Assembly: GCA_965248175.1 (NCBI GenBank)
Contig: OZ252093.1
Location: 1,798,001-1,862,000, forward strand
DNA from: VXPQ01 sp965248175
GTDB taxonomy: Bacteria; Bacteroidota; Rhodothermia; Rhodothermales; VXPQ01
Direction of reading: 5' to 3'
Length of the DNA: 64,000 nucleotides
Part shown: one piece after another, positions 15,267-26,581 of the stretch
How the letters are laid out: each line of letters begins with the position of its first letter
How positions within the stretch are numbered: position 1 is the stretch's first letter
Notes under the pieces: generated by a model
Database searches by the model: none
Told to the model about the DNA's origin: nothing
Seen by the model: only the letters and a program-made list of their open reading frames with translations
Made by a program: the position numbers and the translations under genes

Positions 15267-16106
15267 ATGTCCGAGTTGTTCGACAGCAACGCGATTGCAA
15301 ATCGCGGGTGGCGCCAGGGTGCGGTAATGGGGTCTTCATTGGCGAGGCTCGCCAGCAAGCATGCCCCTGAACTGGTGGATATGAACAGTACGGACTGGCT
15401 TATCCTGACGAGCCACGACTGTGACATTGTCAACCCCAACATTGAAAAGGAGCCGTTCGTCGAAGTCCTGCGAGCAAACGTTGCTCTTGGCCAGCAAGCG
15501 GAAAAGCAGTACTTGTCTGGCAGAAACCCGCGGATCCTGCAGTTTGTGATCCAAAGGAATGGAAAGCCAGTTTTGCTGTCATGTGCTGCCTATAATCGCT
15601 GGGCAGTTCCTCGAAGCCTTCTGATGAGTGATTCGGCGGAGGAATGTTTGCCCGATAAAGAACGCAGGCTTATCGCGGAGTGGCTTGCCAAGCGGTACAT
15701 CCGCACGGCATTCCCGACAGCCTTCGATCAGCGTTGGCGTTCGAAATTGAAAGACTGGCGGGAGCTACTGAGGAGGTATAGCGAATGGTTGCAAGGAGTG
15801 TACCTGCGACTTAACACACTGGGTGAACTCCCGGCTGGGACCCCATACAAGTGTCATCTCATTCTTGCGGTTCCGCACTTGATGCGGGGCGCCACAGGAT
15901 GGGCTGAAAAGCGTTCGGAGATGGATAAGGCAATTGAGAATTTCTGGAATCAGTTCAAACCGAACATTGAATTTTGCGGTGTTGACGTACTGGGTACTGA
16001 CGAGATCACGCTTGCGGACATTGAACCCTATCAGCGGTTCGATGCCGACTGGGTAAGTTTCGAGGACGAAACCGCCACCCCATCCATCATAACTGATATG
16101 GCGTAA
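15267..16106 (+). CDS. Unknown protein, third gene of the TIGR04255 cassette
   Basis: 279 aa, soluble, no family I can name. Seen: an early 'GWRQGAVM' motif and 'STDWLILTSHDCDIVN' (residues 41-56), whose Ser-His-Asp-Cys-Asp cluster could be a metal or catalytic site. Then a Lys/Arg-rich middle ('LAKRYIRTAFPTAFDQRW') and a C-terminal alpha/beta region ('PYKCHLILAVPHLM', 'GVDVLGTDEITLADIEPYQRFDADW'). It follows the helix-turn-helix gene by six bases and ends just before a convergent membrane-protein gene. The context suggests it acts with the two upstream genes; the function is unknown. Confidence 0.65.
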   Translation: MSELFDSNAIANRGWRQGAVMGSSLARLASKHAPELVDMNSTDWLILTSHDCDIVNPNIEKEPFVEVLRANVALGQQAEKQYLSGRNPRILQFVIQRNGKPVLLSCAAYNRWAVPRSLLMSDSAEECLPDKERRLIAEWLAKRYIRTAFPTAFDQRWRSKLKDWRELLRRYSEWLQGVYLRLNTLGELPAGTPYKCHLILAVPHLMRGATGWAEKRSEMDKAIENFWNQFKPNIEFCGVDVLGTDEITLADIEPYQRFDADWVSFEDETATPSIITDMA

Positions 16107-16112
16107 GAGTTC

Positions 16113-16658
16113 TTACCCCGCAGGCCGCACAAACCGCGCCAGAACTGCCCCGGCAAGCGTCCAGGCGATGATGTCGTACACTGCCAGCCAGACGAAGAAT
16201 GTCCACGGGGTATGCCACCATATCGGCACTGTGAAGTCGGACCAGAACGCGGCGGCAAGTCCCGCCAGCGCCACAAACAGGACCCGGTCCCGCCAGACCG
16301 GCAGGCTCGGCAACAGCATGCGCAACAACATGCCGATGAGCAGCGCCGTAATGAGCATGTGCAGGAAGCCCCCGATCATCGTGGAAGCGGGCATCAGGGG
16401 TCGGCCTTCCAGGCGAACGAACAGGAAAGCGATGGGTCCGGCCTCATGCCGCGCCATGGATTCGGTGTCGTCAGCGCCTGCAGGGTAGGGTACGTAATAG
16501 GCGCCCGTTTCGGGGATGCTTTCGGCAAGGTGCTGCTGCAGCGCTGCCTCGTCGGGGTGCATGTTTACCCCGGAATTCGGGATCAGGCCCCAGAAAACAA
16601 ATCCCCATGCGAATAGAACGACGGCGGCGAGGAGGGCGCCCAATACAAGGTTTTTCAT
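16113..16658 (-). CDS. Predicted integral membrane protein, four segments
   Basis: 181 aa from Met at 16658; the upstream in-frame start (16769) would add a non-hydrophobic leader, so I prefer this one. Seen: an N-terminal hydrophobic helix (KNLVLGALLAAVVLFAWGFV), a periplasmic-type loop of ~75 residues ('GVNMHPDEAALQQHLAESIP', 'YYVPYPAG'), and three further segments (~98-118, 125-142 and 152-175). This resembles conserved hypothetical membrane proteins of Gram-negative bacteria; no function known. It stands alone, convergent with the TIGR04255 cassette. Confidence 0.65.
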   Translation of the reverse strand: MKNLVLGALLAAVVLFAWGFVFWGLIPNSGVNMHPDEAALQQHLAESIPETGAYYVPYPAGADDTESMARHEAGPIAFLFVRLEGRPLMPASTMIGGFLHMLITALLIGMLLRMLLPSLPVWRDRVLFVALAGLAAAFWSDFTVPIWWHTPWTFFVWLAVYDIIAWTLAGAVLARFVRPAG

Positions 16659-16859
16659 GGTGATTCCCGATTCGTTTTCCCGGTTTGATGAGATAGATGT
16701 GCGCCGTGAGAAAGCGTACCTGTTGTAAAACTGCGCAGACAATAAAAACGCTTCCGGACATAAGCGCAAGGCATACCGTGCAAAAGACGCGGCCTGTACG
16801 GATCACAACGTGTAAGAAGGTTACGGCAGGTTTCCGGTGTCGTCCATACTGCGGAAACA

Positions 16860-18187
16860 GGGCGTGTCCGCTTAACTGTGTAAGTGGGGTTATTGTTCAA
16901 TGGGCACTCTGTCCTCGTAGAGTATGACGAACTGGTTGAGTGCGGCCTTCCAGTCTCGTATGGGTCGCTTCCATTTCTTCGACGCTTCGCGCAGGCCCAG
17001 GTAGAGCAGCTTGCGCACCGCGTCGTCGTTGGGGAAAGCGCCCCGCCCCTTGACGATTTTGCGCAGGCTGTAGTTCAGCGATTCGATCGCATTGGTGGTG
17101 TAGACCACCTTGCGGATCGCAGGCGCATAGTCGAAGAAAGGCGCCAGACGCTCCCAGTCCTTCCTCCAGAGCGGAGCGATAGCCGGGTACTTCTCGCTCC
17201 ATTGTCTCTCGAAAGCCTCAAGCGCCGCGAGAGCAGCCTCTTCGCTCGGCGCCGTATAGACGCTGCGCAGGCCGCCCGCCACCGGCTTGCGCTCCTTCCA
17301 GGGCACATACCGCAGGCTCTTGCGCACCTGGTGCACCACGCACAACTGCACCCGCGCACGAGGAAAGACCGTCTCTATCGCCTCGGGAAGACCCTTCAAA
17401 CCGTCCACGCACGCAATGAAACAGTCCTCCATCCCCCGCGCCTTCAACTCGCCGAAGATGGTGAGCCACGAAACGGCCCCCTCCGTCGGAGCGATCCAAA
17501 GGCCAAGCACCTTTTTCTCTCCTTCAATATCTATCGCCAGCGCCACGTAGACCGCGCGCCTCTTCACCGATCCCTCCTCGCGAGACTTTACGAACAAGGC
17601 GTCGAAGTACACGATCGGATACACACGATCCAGAGGACGAGCCTGCCATGCGGTCACCTCCTCAAGAACACTTGCGGTAACCTCCGAAACAAGCGTAGAG
17701 GAGACCTCCGCGCCGTAGAGACGCTTCAACGTGTCCTGGATAGCCCGCGTACTCTGGCCCTGCGCGTAGAGATACACGATTGTCTCGTCCAGGCCCGCTA
17801 CCCGGCGCTGGCGCTTCTCTACGATCCTGGGCTCGAAACTGCCGTTGCGATCGCGAGGAACCTCCAGATCCAGTGAACCCGACTCGCTCTCAAGCCGCTT
17901 CGCAGTGCGCCCGTTGCGGGAATTGCCGCTCTTGCGGCCCGAAGGATCGTGCGGCGGATAACCGAGATGATGTGTCATCTCGCCCTCCAGCGCCGCCTCG
18001 AGAGCCCGCTTGCCTATCGTCTTGAGCAAACCGCCCTCCCCGAAAAGGTCCCGCGCGTCTCCCTTGAAATCCTTCAGCAACTCGTCCAGAAGAGCCTGCT
18101 GTTTGTCTGTAAGTTCGGTCATCGTCTTCACCTCCTGATGAAACTATGTGTACGATTGACCACTTACACAGTTTACGGGACACACCC
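16860..18187. mobile_element. IS256-family insertion element with intact ends and 8-bp target duplication
   Basis: 1328 bp. Imperfect 28-bp terminal inverted repeats lie at 16860-16887 and 18160-18187 (shared core AACTGTGTAAGTGG). They are flanked by the direct repeat CGGAAACA at 16852-16859 and 18188-18195, the duplication length expected for IS256. One intact transposase gene lies within. The site is intergenic, between the membrane protein and the B3/B4 gene, so no gene is broken. The intact duplication implies recent arrival. Confidence 0.95.
16890..18131 (-). CDS. IS256-family (mutator type) transposase
   Basis: 413 aa, full length. Seen: 'LEAALEGEMTHHLGY' and 'GNSRNGRTAKRL' near the N-terminus, 'VPRDRNGSFEPRIVEKRQRR', the DDE-fold segment 'PIVYFDALFVKSREEG', 'VDGLKGLPEAIETVFPRARV' with 'LCVVHQVRKSLRYV', and the C-terminal 'RKVVYTTNAIESLNYSLRK'. 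All are hallmarks of the mutator/IS256 transposases with their catalytic Asp, Asp and Glu. The ORF is uninterrupted and lies between matching inverted repeats, so the element looks competent. Confidence 0.97.
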   Translation of the reverse strand: MKTMTELTDKQQALLDELLKDFKGDARDLFGEGGLLKTIGKRALEAALEGEMTHHLGYPPHDPSGRKSGNSRNGRTAKRLESESGSLDLEVPRDRNGSFEPRIVEKRQRRVAGLDETIVYLYAQGQSTRAIQDTLKRLYGAEVSSTLVSEVTASVLEEVTAWQARPLDRVYPIVYFDALFVKSREEGSVKRRAVYVALAIDIEGEKKVLGLWIAPTEGAVSWLTIFGELKARGMEDCFIACVDGLKGLPEAIETVFPRARVQLCVVHQVRKSLRYVPWKERKPVAGGLRSVYTAPSEEAALAALEAFERQWSEKYPAIAPLWRKDWERLAPFFDYAPAIRKVVYTTNAIESLNYSLRKIVKGRGAFPNDDAVRKLLYLGLREASKKWKRPIRDWKAALNQFVILYEDRVPIEQ

Positions 18188-18321
18188 CGGAAACACGACG
18201 GAACGAAATGCTTATGTTTCCGGGTGCGTTTTTATCCACTGGAAGACATTACAGGCATCGCAAGCAACCCTTTCCGCCCGATTCGGCGGGCACAAAGAAG
18301 ACATCGACCAGACCATTACCC

Positions 18322-19041
18322 ATGTTGATTCTCCGGCACGCCATACCCCGCGACGACGTACTCCTCGGCATTGTCCGCGCCGAACGGATCGAAACGGTCC
18401 GGTACCCGGAAGATTTCGATGCCCGTTTGCAGCAGGTGGTCGCCGAACGCGCCGGACCGCTTAACGAAACCGAAGAGGCAAGGCGTATCGCCGCCCGCGA
18501 TATACTGCGGAACGGGTCGTATAAACCCACGGGACGGGGCAAGCCGGCCGCCGAATATCTGTTGCGTGCTGCATCGCAACCGGAGTATGCATTTCCGCGC
18601 ATCAATGCTCCGGTGGATATATGTAACTATCTCAGCCTCCGGTATGTCGTGTCTATATCCTTATGGGACCTCGACCGGGCAGCCTCGGACCGGTACGTTT
18701 TTCGGCTGGGTCAGGCTGGGGAGGGGTTCGTGTTCAATCATGCCGGGCAGCGGATCGAGGTGAAGGACCTGCTCTGCGGATGTCGCGTTGCGGGCAACGA
18801 TCCTGATATCACTTCCTCTGATGGGGAACCCATTGTCAATCCCGTTCGGGATAGCATGGCTACGAAGACGACGCCCGAAACGAGTCGCATCGCTGCCTGT
18901 GTGTATGCTCCGTCTGTGGCGATGTCCAGAGAGGCGTTGCAGGAACTGTGCGAGGAGTTCGCCACCCTGCTGTCAGCATGCGGAACGAATGCAGAAACGG
19001 CTTGCGGCGTTGTTTCGCCACAGGCTGTTGCCGAAGTGTAG
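18322..19041 (+). CDS. B3/B4 domain protein (PheRS beta-like editing/tRNA-binding fold)
   Basis: 239 aa from Met at 18322, after which conserved sequence begins; the longer frame from 18208 starts almost at the IS256 flank and looks spurious. Seen: 'GRGKPAAEYLLRAASQPEYAFPRINAPVDICNYLSLRYVVSISLWDL' (split here by its motifs: GRGKPAAEYL, PRINAPVDICN, SLRYVVSISLWD), typical of the B3/B4 fold of phenylalanyl-tRNA synthetase beta chains found as a free-standing protein (COG3382). Known: stand-alone versions are suspected of tRNA or amino-acid editing roles. No operon partner is evident. Confidence 0.75.
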   Translation: MLILRHAIPRDDVLLGIVRAERIETVRYPEDFDARLQQVVAERAGPLNETEEARRIAARDILRNGSYKPTGRGKPAAEYLLRAASQPEYAFPRINAPVDICNYLSLRYVVSISLWDLDRAASDRYVFRLGQAGEGFVFNHAGQRIEVKDLLCGCRVAGNDPDITSSDGEPIVNPVRDSMATKTTPETSRIAACVYAPSVAMSREALQELCEEFATLLSACGTNAETACGVVSPQAVAEV

Positions 19042-19272
19042 GGCGCACTGTTCACGCAGTTTGCTTCGGTTGTCTTACGAAGATTCTGAAGGTGCATAGA
19101 GCATCTTTTTGCCGAAAACAAAGAAAAGGCGCAGACCCGGCATGGTATTTGTCAGCAAATGAAGGGAGAAGCAGAAGTTTTTCAGTGCCGATCAGCCTAT
19201 GGGTACATGCTGTGTCGGCGCTGCCCTTTCTCCAGTCATTGCATTGGCAGGCAAAACCAAACGCACGCTCCC

Positions 19273-19851
19273 ATGAAATATGCGCTTTTCCCTGTGTTGT
19301 TGATTCTGTGCACCGGTTGCGGGACACTGGCCACGCCCGGCACGACGCACATTAATCAGGTTATTCCTGAATCAGACGCGATACACATAACGTCTACGTC
19401 TGTGGACAACGATGATCTACGAGATAAGCTATCCGAGTACCCGAAGAAGGCATTAGTCACCCGGGTTGCTGCACAGGCAACCCCCTCTGTGGATATCCCG
19501 GAAGAGGCGTTTCTGGACGGAGCCTATCAAGAGGCCAACCCGTTTTCGACCGAACCGGACAACCGGATGGTGCATCCGCCAGCGCACGAGAATCAGGAGG
19601 AGTGCGTGATTGATTGTCATGCAGGCCCAAGGTGGATTGAGAGGAGCGGGTTCCTTGATTATATGATCCCGGTTGTTTTTGATCTGATTGATTGGGGCGG
19701 AAGCAGATTAATAAGATCGTTTTCGGGGAGTAAGACGAAAACGTCCGGGAAGTCGCGGCGGAGCAGCGGGCGTTCCGTGCGAAAGGCGAACCGGACACGG
19801 CCAAACCGTACGCCGAATAAGGGTTCCTCACGGGGACGGGGTGGCCGTTAA
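19273..19851 (+). CDS. Putative lipoprotein of unknown function
   Basis: 192 aa from Met at 19273, chosen because it gives a lipoprotein signal peptide (KYALFPVLLILCTGC, lipobox Cys16). The mature part is polar with no family I recognise. A weak hydrophobic stretch ('FLDYMIPVVFDLIDWGG') lies at ~127-143, and the C-terminus is very basic, Arg/Ser/Lys-rich ('KTSGKSRRSSGRSVRKANR'). The basic tail after an anchor sequence is unusual and might contact nucleic acid or lipopolysaccharide; that is only a guess. Stand-alone gene. Confidence 0.6.
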   Translation: MKYALFPVLLILCTGCGTLATPGTTHINQVIPESDAIHITSTSVDNDDLRDKLSEYPKKALVTRVAAQATPSVDIPEEAFLDGAYQEANPFSTEPDNRMVHPPAHENQEECVIDCHAGPRWIERSGFLDYMIPVVFDLIDWGGSRLIRSFSGSKTKTSGKSRRSSGRSVRKANRTRPNRTPNKGSSRGRGGR

Positions 19852-20041
19852 CGAGTATTGAAAGCGACAGGGATACCGCCCACGGCATATGTTCCCGGGC
19901 GCTCAGTCCGGCATAGGTCAACGCGGTGAAAAAGGTCGTCCGTCCAATTTTTTGTACATCTTGCGGAAACCCGGCGGGATATGGTGCTTATGCTTTTGGC
20001 GCGGACAGCGTTTTTTCCGAATCCTGAGCGGAGGTATTTCC

Positions 20042-20644
20042 ATGGCGACAGCAAGTGCCGATTTTCAAACCCGGCAGGGCACGGGCAAGCCCGCCCGCGA
20101 GTTTCGTCGCATGACGCTTGAGGAGTACGTCAACCTCCCCGAATCGGACCATGCCTATCGATGCGAATTGGTTCGGGGCATGATTGTGCGGGAGCCGGGG
20201 GTCGTGTTCCGGCACGGGCGCCTGCAGGCCAACCTGGTATGGCGCCTGAAAAACTGGACGCAGCGATCCGGGTACGGCGAGGTTGTGGGGGAATGCGATT
20301 ACGTGATTAGCGAAGACCCGGACACGGTTCGCATTCCGGATGCGTCCGTTTTGCTCCGATCCGTCTCGCCGGAAGACCTTTTCTGTGGCAGGGTTCGCGG
20401 AGCGCCGGACATAGCCATCGAAATTCTGTCCCCATCCAATACGCCCCCGGAGATGCGCGAGAAGATAGCCGACTACTTAGGGGCCGGAGCACTCCGGGTC
20501 TGGATTGTGGATATGAAGGCGCGCACCGTTGCCGTTCACCGGGCGGATGGAGGTATGACGCTTTTTGAGGACGGGGACCGCCTCGAAGATCCGGAGACGC
20601 TGCCGGGGTTCGATCTGGAAATTTCGACGCTGTTTGCGTTGTAG
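20042..20644 (+). CDS. Uma2 family endonuclease-like protein (DUF820)
   Basis: 200 aa from ATG at 20042, preceded by GGAGG. Seen: 'RRMTLEEYVNLPESDHAYRCELVRGMIV', 'HGRLQANLVWRL', 'GECDYVISEDPDTVRIPDASVL' and 'GAPDIAIEILSPSN...MREKIADYLGAGALRVWIVD'. This is the Uma2 PD-(D/E)xK pattern with its Asp (PDASV), Glu (IEILSPSN) and Lys (REKIADY). Known: these nuclease-like proteins are common in mobile and accessory DNA; the biological role is mostly unknown. The gene ends just before a clear intrinsic terminator at 20661. Confidence 0.85.
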   Translation: MATASADFQTRQGTGKPAREFRRMTLEEYVNLPESDHAYRCELVRGMIVREPGVVFRHGRLQANLVWRLKNWTQRSGYGEVVGECDYVISEDPDTVRIPDASVLLRSVSPEDLFCGRVRGAPDIAIEILSPSNTPPEMREKIADYLGAGALRVWIVDMKARTVAVHRADGGMTLFEDGDRLEDPETLPGFDLEISTLFAL

Positions 20645-20660
20645 GGAAGGCGCATTGGAC

Positions 20661-20679
20661 CGCCTGAACAGGCGTTTTT
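20661..20679 (+). terminator. Rho-independent terminator after the Uma2 gene
   Basis: CGCCTG-AA-CAGGCG followed directly by TTTTT: a 6-bp GC-rich stem, a tight loop and a U-tract, 17 bases after the Uma2 stop codon. Confidence 0.8.
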
Positions 20680-20875
20680 GCGTATCTATTTCCTCCTGGT
20701 TCCTCCTGTTCCTCCTGGCGAGATTTTTCGAGCCGCATCGACTGATATGTTGAACCGATGCGGAGACTATCGGGGCGCTATTCCGGCTTATTCCAGTATG
20801 CTTCCCAGCGTAGCAACGCAAAGGAACGCAACCGTTATCCCTCGTTCTTCGAATGCCGGATGACCAGAGTCTGAC

Positions 20876-21010
20876 ATGATCGACCTGCAAATCACCGAGT
20901 CCGCCGCTGTCCGGTTTCCCATGGTTCGCCATGCGGCGGCTATCGGCTGGACGCTTGCCCCGCCGGAGAGTGCTCTGAAAAAGCGGGGCGGCGAAACCGG
21001 GACGCCATCG
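20876..21010 (+). pseudogene. 5' scar of a type I restriction HsdR-like gene
   Basis: An ATG at 20876 opens a frame reading MIDLQITESAAVRFPMVRHA then 'AAIGWTLAPPESALKKRGGETG'. This resembles the extreme N-terminus of type I restriction endonuclease R subunits (..ITE...V.FPMV.HA..IGW......AL..RGGE.G). Similarity ends near 21005; beyond that the frame is antisense to the VapC gene. About 45 of more than 900 expected residues remain. Recognised from memory of the family, not by alignment, so moderate confidence. Confidence 0.45.
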
Positions 21011-21018
21011 CCGAAGCC

Positions 21019-21420
21019 TCAGGAAAGCGTGGTTTGCCAGAGACGGCGAATGCCGTACCGGTCGAATAACGTCTCAATTGAGATGAAAACAAGGTTGTGC
21101 GCAAGCACCTGCGCAATGAGCATTCTGTCGAATGGATCGCGATGGGGACCTGGTAGCGACCCGGCGCGTACGGCGTCTTCAACGGTGATCGGCAACTCTT
21201 CAAAGCCTTCGCCGGCGATGGCTCCGGAAACATCATCCGCAATCGCCTCGGCTCCGGGCAGTTTGCCGATACGGCGCTTGGTCGCGATTTCCCAGGCTGA
21301 TGCCGCGCTGACGAGCTTCTCGTTCGATTCGTTCCCGATGGCGTGACGGGCGACGACCGGCAACCGGTCGCTTCCGGCAAGCCACCAGATGAAGGCGTGG
21401 GTGTCAAGAAGAAGACGCAA
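21019..21420 (-). CDS. vapC: VapC-type PIN-domain toxin
   Basis: 133 aa, typical length. Seen: 'RLLLDTHAFIWWLAGSDRLP' at the N-terminus (catalytic Asp6 in DTHAF), 'SAASAWEIATKRRIGKL' (Glu of the WEI motif) and 'GPHRDPFDRMLIAQVLAHNLVFIS' with the DPFDR acidic pair, the full PIN active-site set of the COG3744/DTHA.lW subfamily. Known: Mg-dependent ribonucleases that cut specific RNAs. It follows its antitoxin by three bases on the same strand. The ORF appears intact. Confidence 0.93.
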   Translation of the reverse strand: MRLLLDTHAFIWWLAGSDRLPVVARHAIGNESNEKLVSAASAWEIATKRRIGKLPGAEAIADDVSGAIAGEGFEELPITVEDAVRAGSLPGPHRDPFDRMLIAQVLAHNLVFISIETLFDRYGIRRLWQTTLS

Positions 21421-21423
21421 CGA

Positions 21424-21654
21424 TCAACCCTCCCAGGCAGACAACTCCTCTTCCGGGAGCGGGTCGAAGAAGCTGTCGTCGAGCGCTATCCGGTCCTTCC
21501 ATGAGCCAAATTGCGGCTTCCCCCGGCGCTGGAGACGCACAAGGCGAGCGATCGGTTTACCGTTGCGGGCAATGATGACCTCCTCGCCGCTCTCGACTTG
21601 CGCAAGCAGGCGCGACAACTGGGTCTTCGCTTGATGGACATTCACCACTGGCAT
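21424..21654 (-). CDS. Phd/YefM-type antitoxin of the VapC pair
   Basis: 76 aa. Seen: 'NVHQAKTQLSRLLAQVESGEEVIIARNGKPIARLV', the Phd/YefM fold with its DNA-binding beta-hairpin, followed by a variable acidic tail ('DDSFFDPLPEEELSAWEG') that would wrap the toxin. It sits three bases ahead of the toxin gene, in the usual antitoxin-first order. Expected to repress its own operon; a direct repeat upstream (21677-21695) may be the operator. Confidence 0.92.
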   Translation of the reverse strand: MPVVNVHQAKTQLSRLLAQVESGEEVIIARNGKPIARLVRLQRRGKPQFGSWKDRIALDDSFFDPLPEEELSAWEG

Positions 21655-21676
21655 CGCTGGCTCCTTGATGTATGGT

Positions 21677-21695
21677 TGGCTAAATATATGGCTAA
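21677..21695 (-). promoter_or_regulatory. Possible operator of the VapBC operon
   Basis: TGGCTAA occurs twice (21677-21683 and 21689-21695), 12 bp apart, in an AT-rich stretch about 25 bases upstream of the antitoxin start. Position and repetition fit autoregulation, but the unit is short. Confidence 0.3.
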
Positions 21696-21736
21696 TGCTG
21701 ATATTGTGTCAAGCATTGTATATAATGCCCAAAACT

Positions 21737-22066
21737 TCATGGAATATTAGATAATTCATGTAGATTAATTTTACTGGAGGAAAGCAGTTTTTTCTTTTCC
21801 CAGCCGGATACTTCACGTGGACGGCCGCGTCGGGGGTAAGCTGTGGCATAGATACTGGCGCTCTCTATTTTCTCTTTCGTCAAAGCCGGATATGCTTCCA
21901 GCAGGCCGGAAATCTCATCCCCGTTGGCAACCATATCCGCGATGTCATGCACAGGTATCCGCGTTCCCTTGAAACATGGCGTACCGCCAAGGATGTCATC
22001 GTTTGTAACAATCATCTTTTTGGCCTTTTCAAGCGTTGTCAATCCTTTTCGCACGTCCTTTTTCAT
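21737..22066 (-). CDS. DUF433 protein (antitoxin-like)
   Basis: 109 aa from Met at 22066; the longer frame to 22153 lacks conserved sequence. Seen: 'IVTNDDILGGTPCFKGTRIPVHDIADMVANGD' and 'EAYPALTKEKIESASIYATAYPRRGRP', the DUF433 signature (i..dp.i.gG.P.ikGTRi.v..i). Known: DUF433 proteins have a winged helix and often pair with DUF5615 PIN-like toxins. No DUF5615 gene lies next to it here, so it may be an orphan. The C-terminal ~20 residues after 'PREVSGW' are Lys/Ser-rich and not part of the family core. Confidence 0.75.
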   Translation of the reverse strand: MKKDVRKGLTTLEKAKKMIVTNDDILGGTPCFKGTRIPVHDIADMVANGDEISGLLEAYPALTKEKIESASIYATAYPRRGRPREVSGWEKKKLLSSSKINLHELSNIP

Positions 22067-22194
22067 GGGACGGATATCCACCGAAATCTTAAAGCCCAAC
22101 ACAAGGTTCCCCGAAAACCCTCCCCGGAACCGCTTCGCTTCCGAATCGTGCACCGGGAACGCCTTTTTGTCGCATTGGAAGTCGCCCGCACGTC

Positions 22195-23406
22195 ATGACC
22201 CCCCCGCACCTGAACCCCGATGATGCTTATCTCCTCGAGTCCCTGCTGGCGGAGGAAGACCGCCTGATCATGGAATCGGCCCGGGATTATGCGCAGTCGC
22301 GGTTGGAGCCTCGCGCCCTCGAAGGCAATCAGGACGAAGTGTTCCCTGAGGAGATTGCCCGTGAGATGGGGGAACTCGGCCTCCTTGGCGCTACCATCCC
22401 GGAGGAATACGGCGGCGCGGGCGCGAGCCATACGGCGTACGGTCTCATTGCGCGCGAACTGGAACGGGTGGATTCGGCCTATCGGTCGTTCGCGTCGGTG
22501 CAGAGTTCGCTCGTCATGCACCCCATTCACCTTTTCGGCACGGAGGAGCAGCGGCAACGACTTCTGCCGCTGCTGGCTGCCGGCGAGTACATCGGCTGTT
22601 TCGGGTTGACGGAACCCGATCATGGGTCGGACCCCGGCTCGATGGAGGCTTCGGCGCTCAGGACGAGCGGGGGCTGGATCCTCAATGGAGCTAAGACGTG
22701 GATCACGAATGCGCCCATTGCAGACCTCGCGGTGGTATGGGCGAAAGCCCGCGAAAACAAGGGAGAGAAGGGACGCATCCGGGGATTTCTGCTCGAACGC
22801 GGCATGGAGGGGTTTTCCACCCCGAAAACGCACCACAAGATGTCGCTGCGCGCTTCCGTAACGGGAGAGATTGTCATGGAAGACGTGTTTGTCCCCGACG
22901 AGAACGCGTTCCCGGACATCGAGGGGCTGCGCGGGCCGTTCGAATGCCTGAACAGCGCCCGGTTCGGCATCGTGTTCGGAGCGCTGGGCGCTGCCGAAGA
23001 TTGCTTCCGGCGCGCCCGCCGCTATGTGAGCGAGCGGCGGCAATTCGGCCATTCGCTTGCTTCCATGCAGCTTGTCCAGACGAAGCTGGCGCACATGCTG
23101 ACGGAAATCACCCAGATGCAATTGCTGGCCTGGCGGCTGGGGGCGCTCAAGGACGAGGGGCGACTGGCGCCGCCTATGATTTCGCTGGCCAAGCGCAACA
23201 ATTGCGGCAAAGCCCTTGAGATCGCCCGGATGGCGCGCGACATGCTTGGAGGCAATGGAATTTCGGGAGAATACCGCGTGATTCACCACATGGTGAATCT
23301 CGAGAGCGTCAATACCTACGAAGGCACGTACGACATCCACGGCCTCATTCTGGGCCGGGAACTGACCGGTATTCAGGCTTTCGTGCCCCGGGGAAACGAG
23401 GCGTAG
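22195..23406 (+). CDS. gcdH: Acyl-CoA dehydrogenase, probably glutaryl-CoA dehydrogenase
   Basis: 403 aa. Seen: 'GLTEPDHGSDPGSM' (FAD/substrate loop), 'KTWITNAPIADLAVVWAK', 'HKMSLRASVTGEIVMEDVFVP', 'RRYVSERRQFGHSLASMQLVQ' and 'VNTYEGTYDIHGLILGRELTGIQAF'. Glu376 in YEGT is the expected catalytic base. The PDHGSDP loop and C-terminal GxELTGIxAF are characteristic of glutaryl-CoA dehydrogenase, which oxidises and decarboxylates glutaryl-CoA to crotonyl-CoA in lysine/tryptophan breakdown. Electrons go to EtfAB, encoded at 2592-4401. Substrate assignment rests on motif resemblance; a related straight-chain enzyme is possible. Confidence 0.88.
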   Translation: MTPPHLNPDDAYLLESLLAEEDRLIMESARDYAQSRLEPRALEGNQDEVFPEEIAREMGELGLLGATIPEEYGGAGASHTAYGLIARELERVDSAYRSFASVQSSLVMHPIHLFGTEEQRQRLLPLLAAGEYIGCFGLTEPDHGSDPGSMEASALRTSGGWILNGAKTWITNAPIADLAVVWAKARENKGEKGRIRGFLLERGMEGFSTPKTHHKMSLRASVTGEIVMEDVFVPDENAFPDIEGLRGPFECLNSARFGIVFGALGAAEDCFRRARRYVSERRQFGHSLASMQLVQTKLAHMLTEITQMQLLAWRLGALKDEGRLAPPMISLAKRNNCGKALEIARMARDMLGGNGISGEYRVIHHMVNLESVNTYEGTYDIHGLILGRELTGIQAFVPRGNEA

Positions 23407-23414
23407 TGGTCCGA

Positions 23415-26315
<2,901 letters not shown>

Positions 26316-26581
26316 GTGCAGAGGGCTGGTTGCAAATCAAGCGTTTCGGGCGGTGTATCGAAGACTCGCCCCGTGTTTGCGCGCGGGCGCCGCAGGAATA
26401 TCCCTGACGCCATACCGAAAAAAGTCCTATCCTCACAAAGTACGAAATATCTTGGAAATAGTCGAACCGTGACGTCCCCGTCCGTTTGTCCGTTTACTGC
26501 ATCCGGGAACGATGCAGGGGGGATAGCGTGAGAGGGGCGCGCATCCCATAGAAGTTCACGCACGCATAACGTTCTCTACGA

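Noticed and set aside
20690..20718. Short tandem TTCCTCCTG repeats after the Uma2 terminator
   Set aside because: Three imperfect copies of ~9 bp with no gene context; likely low-complexity sequence.
22063..23340. 425-codon minus-strand ORF opposite the acyl-CoA dehydrogenase
   Set aside because: Shadow of a gene with complete family signatures on the other strand.
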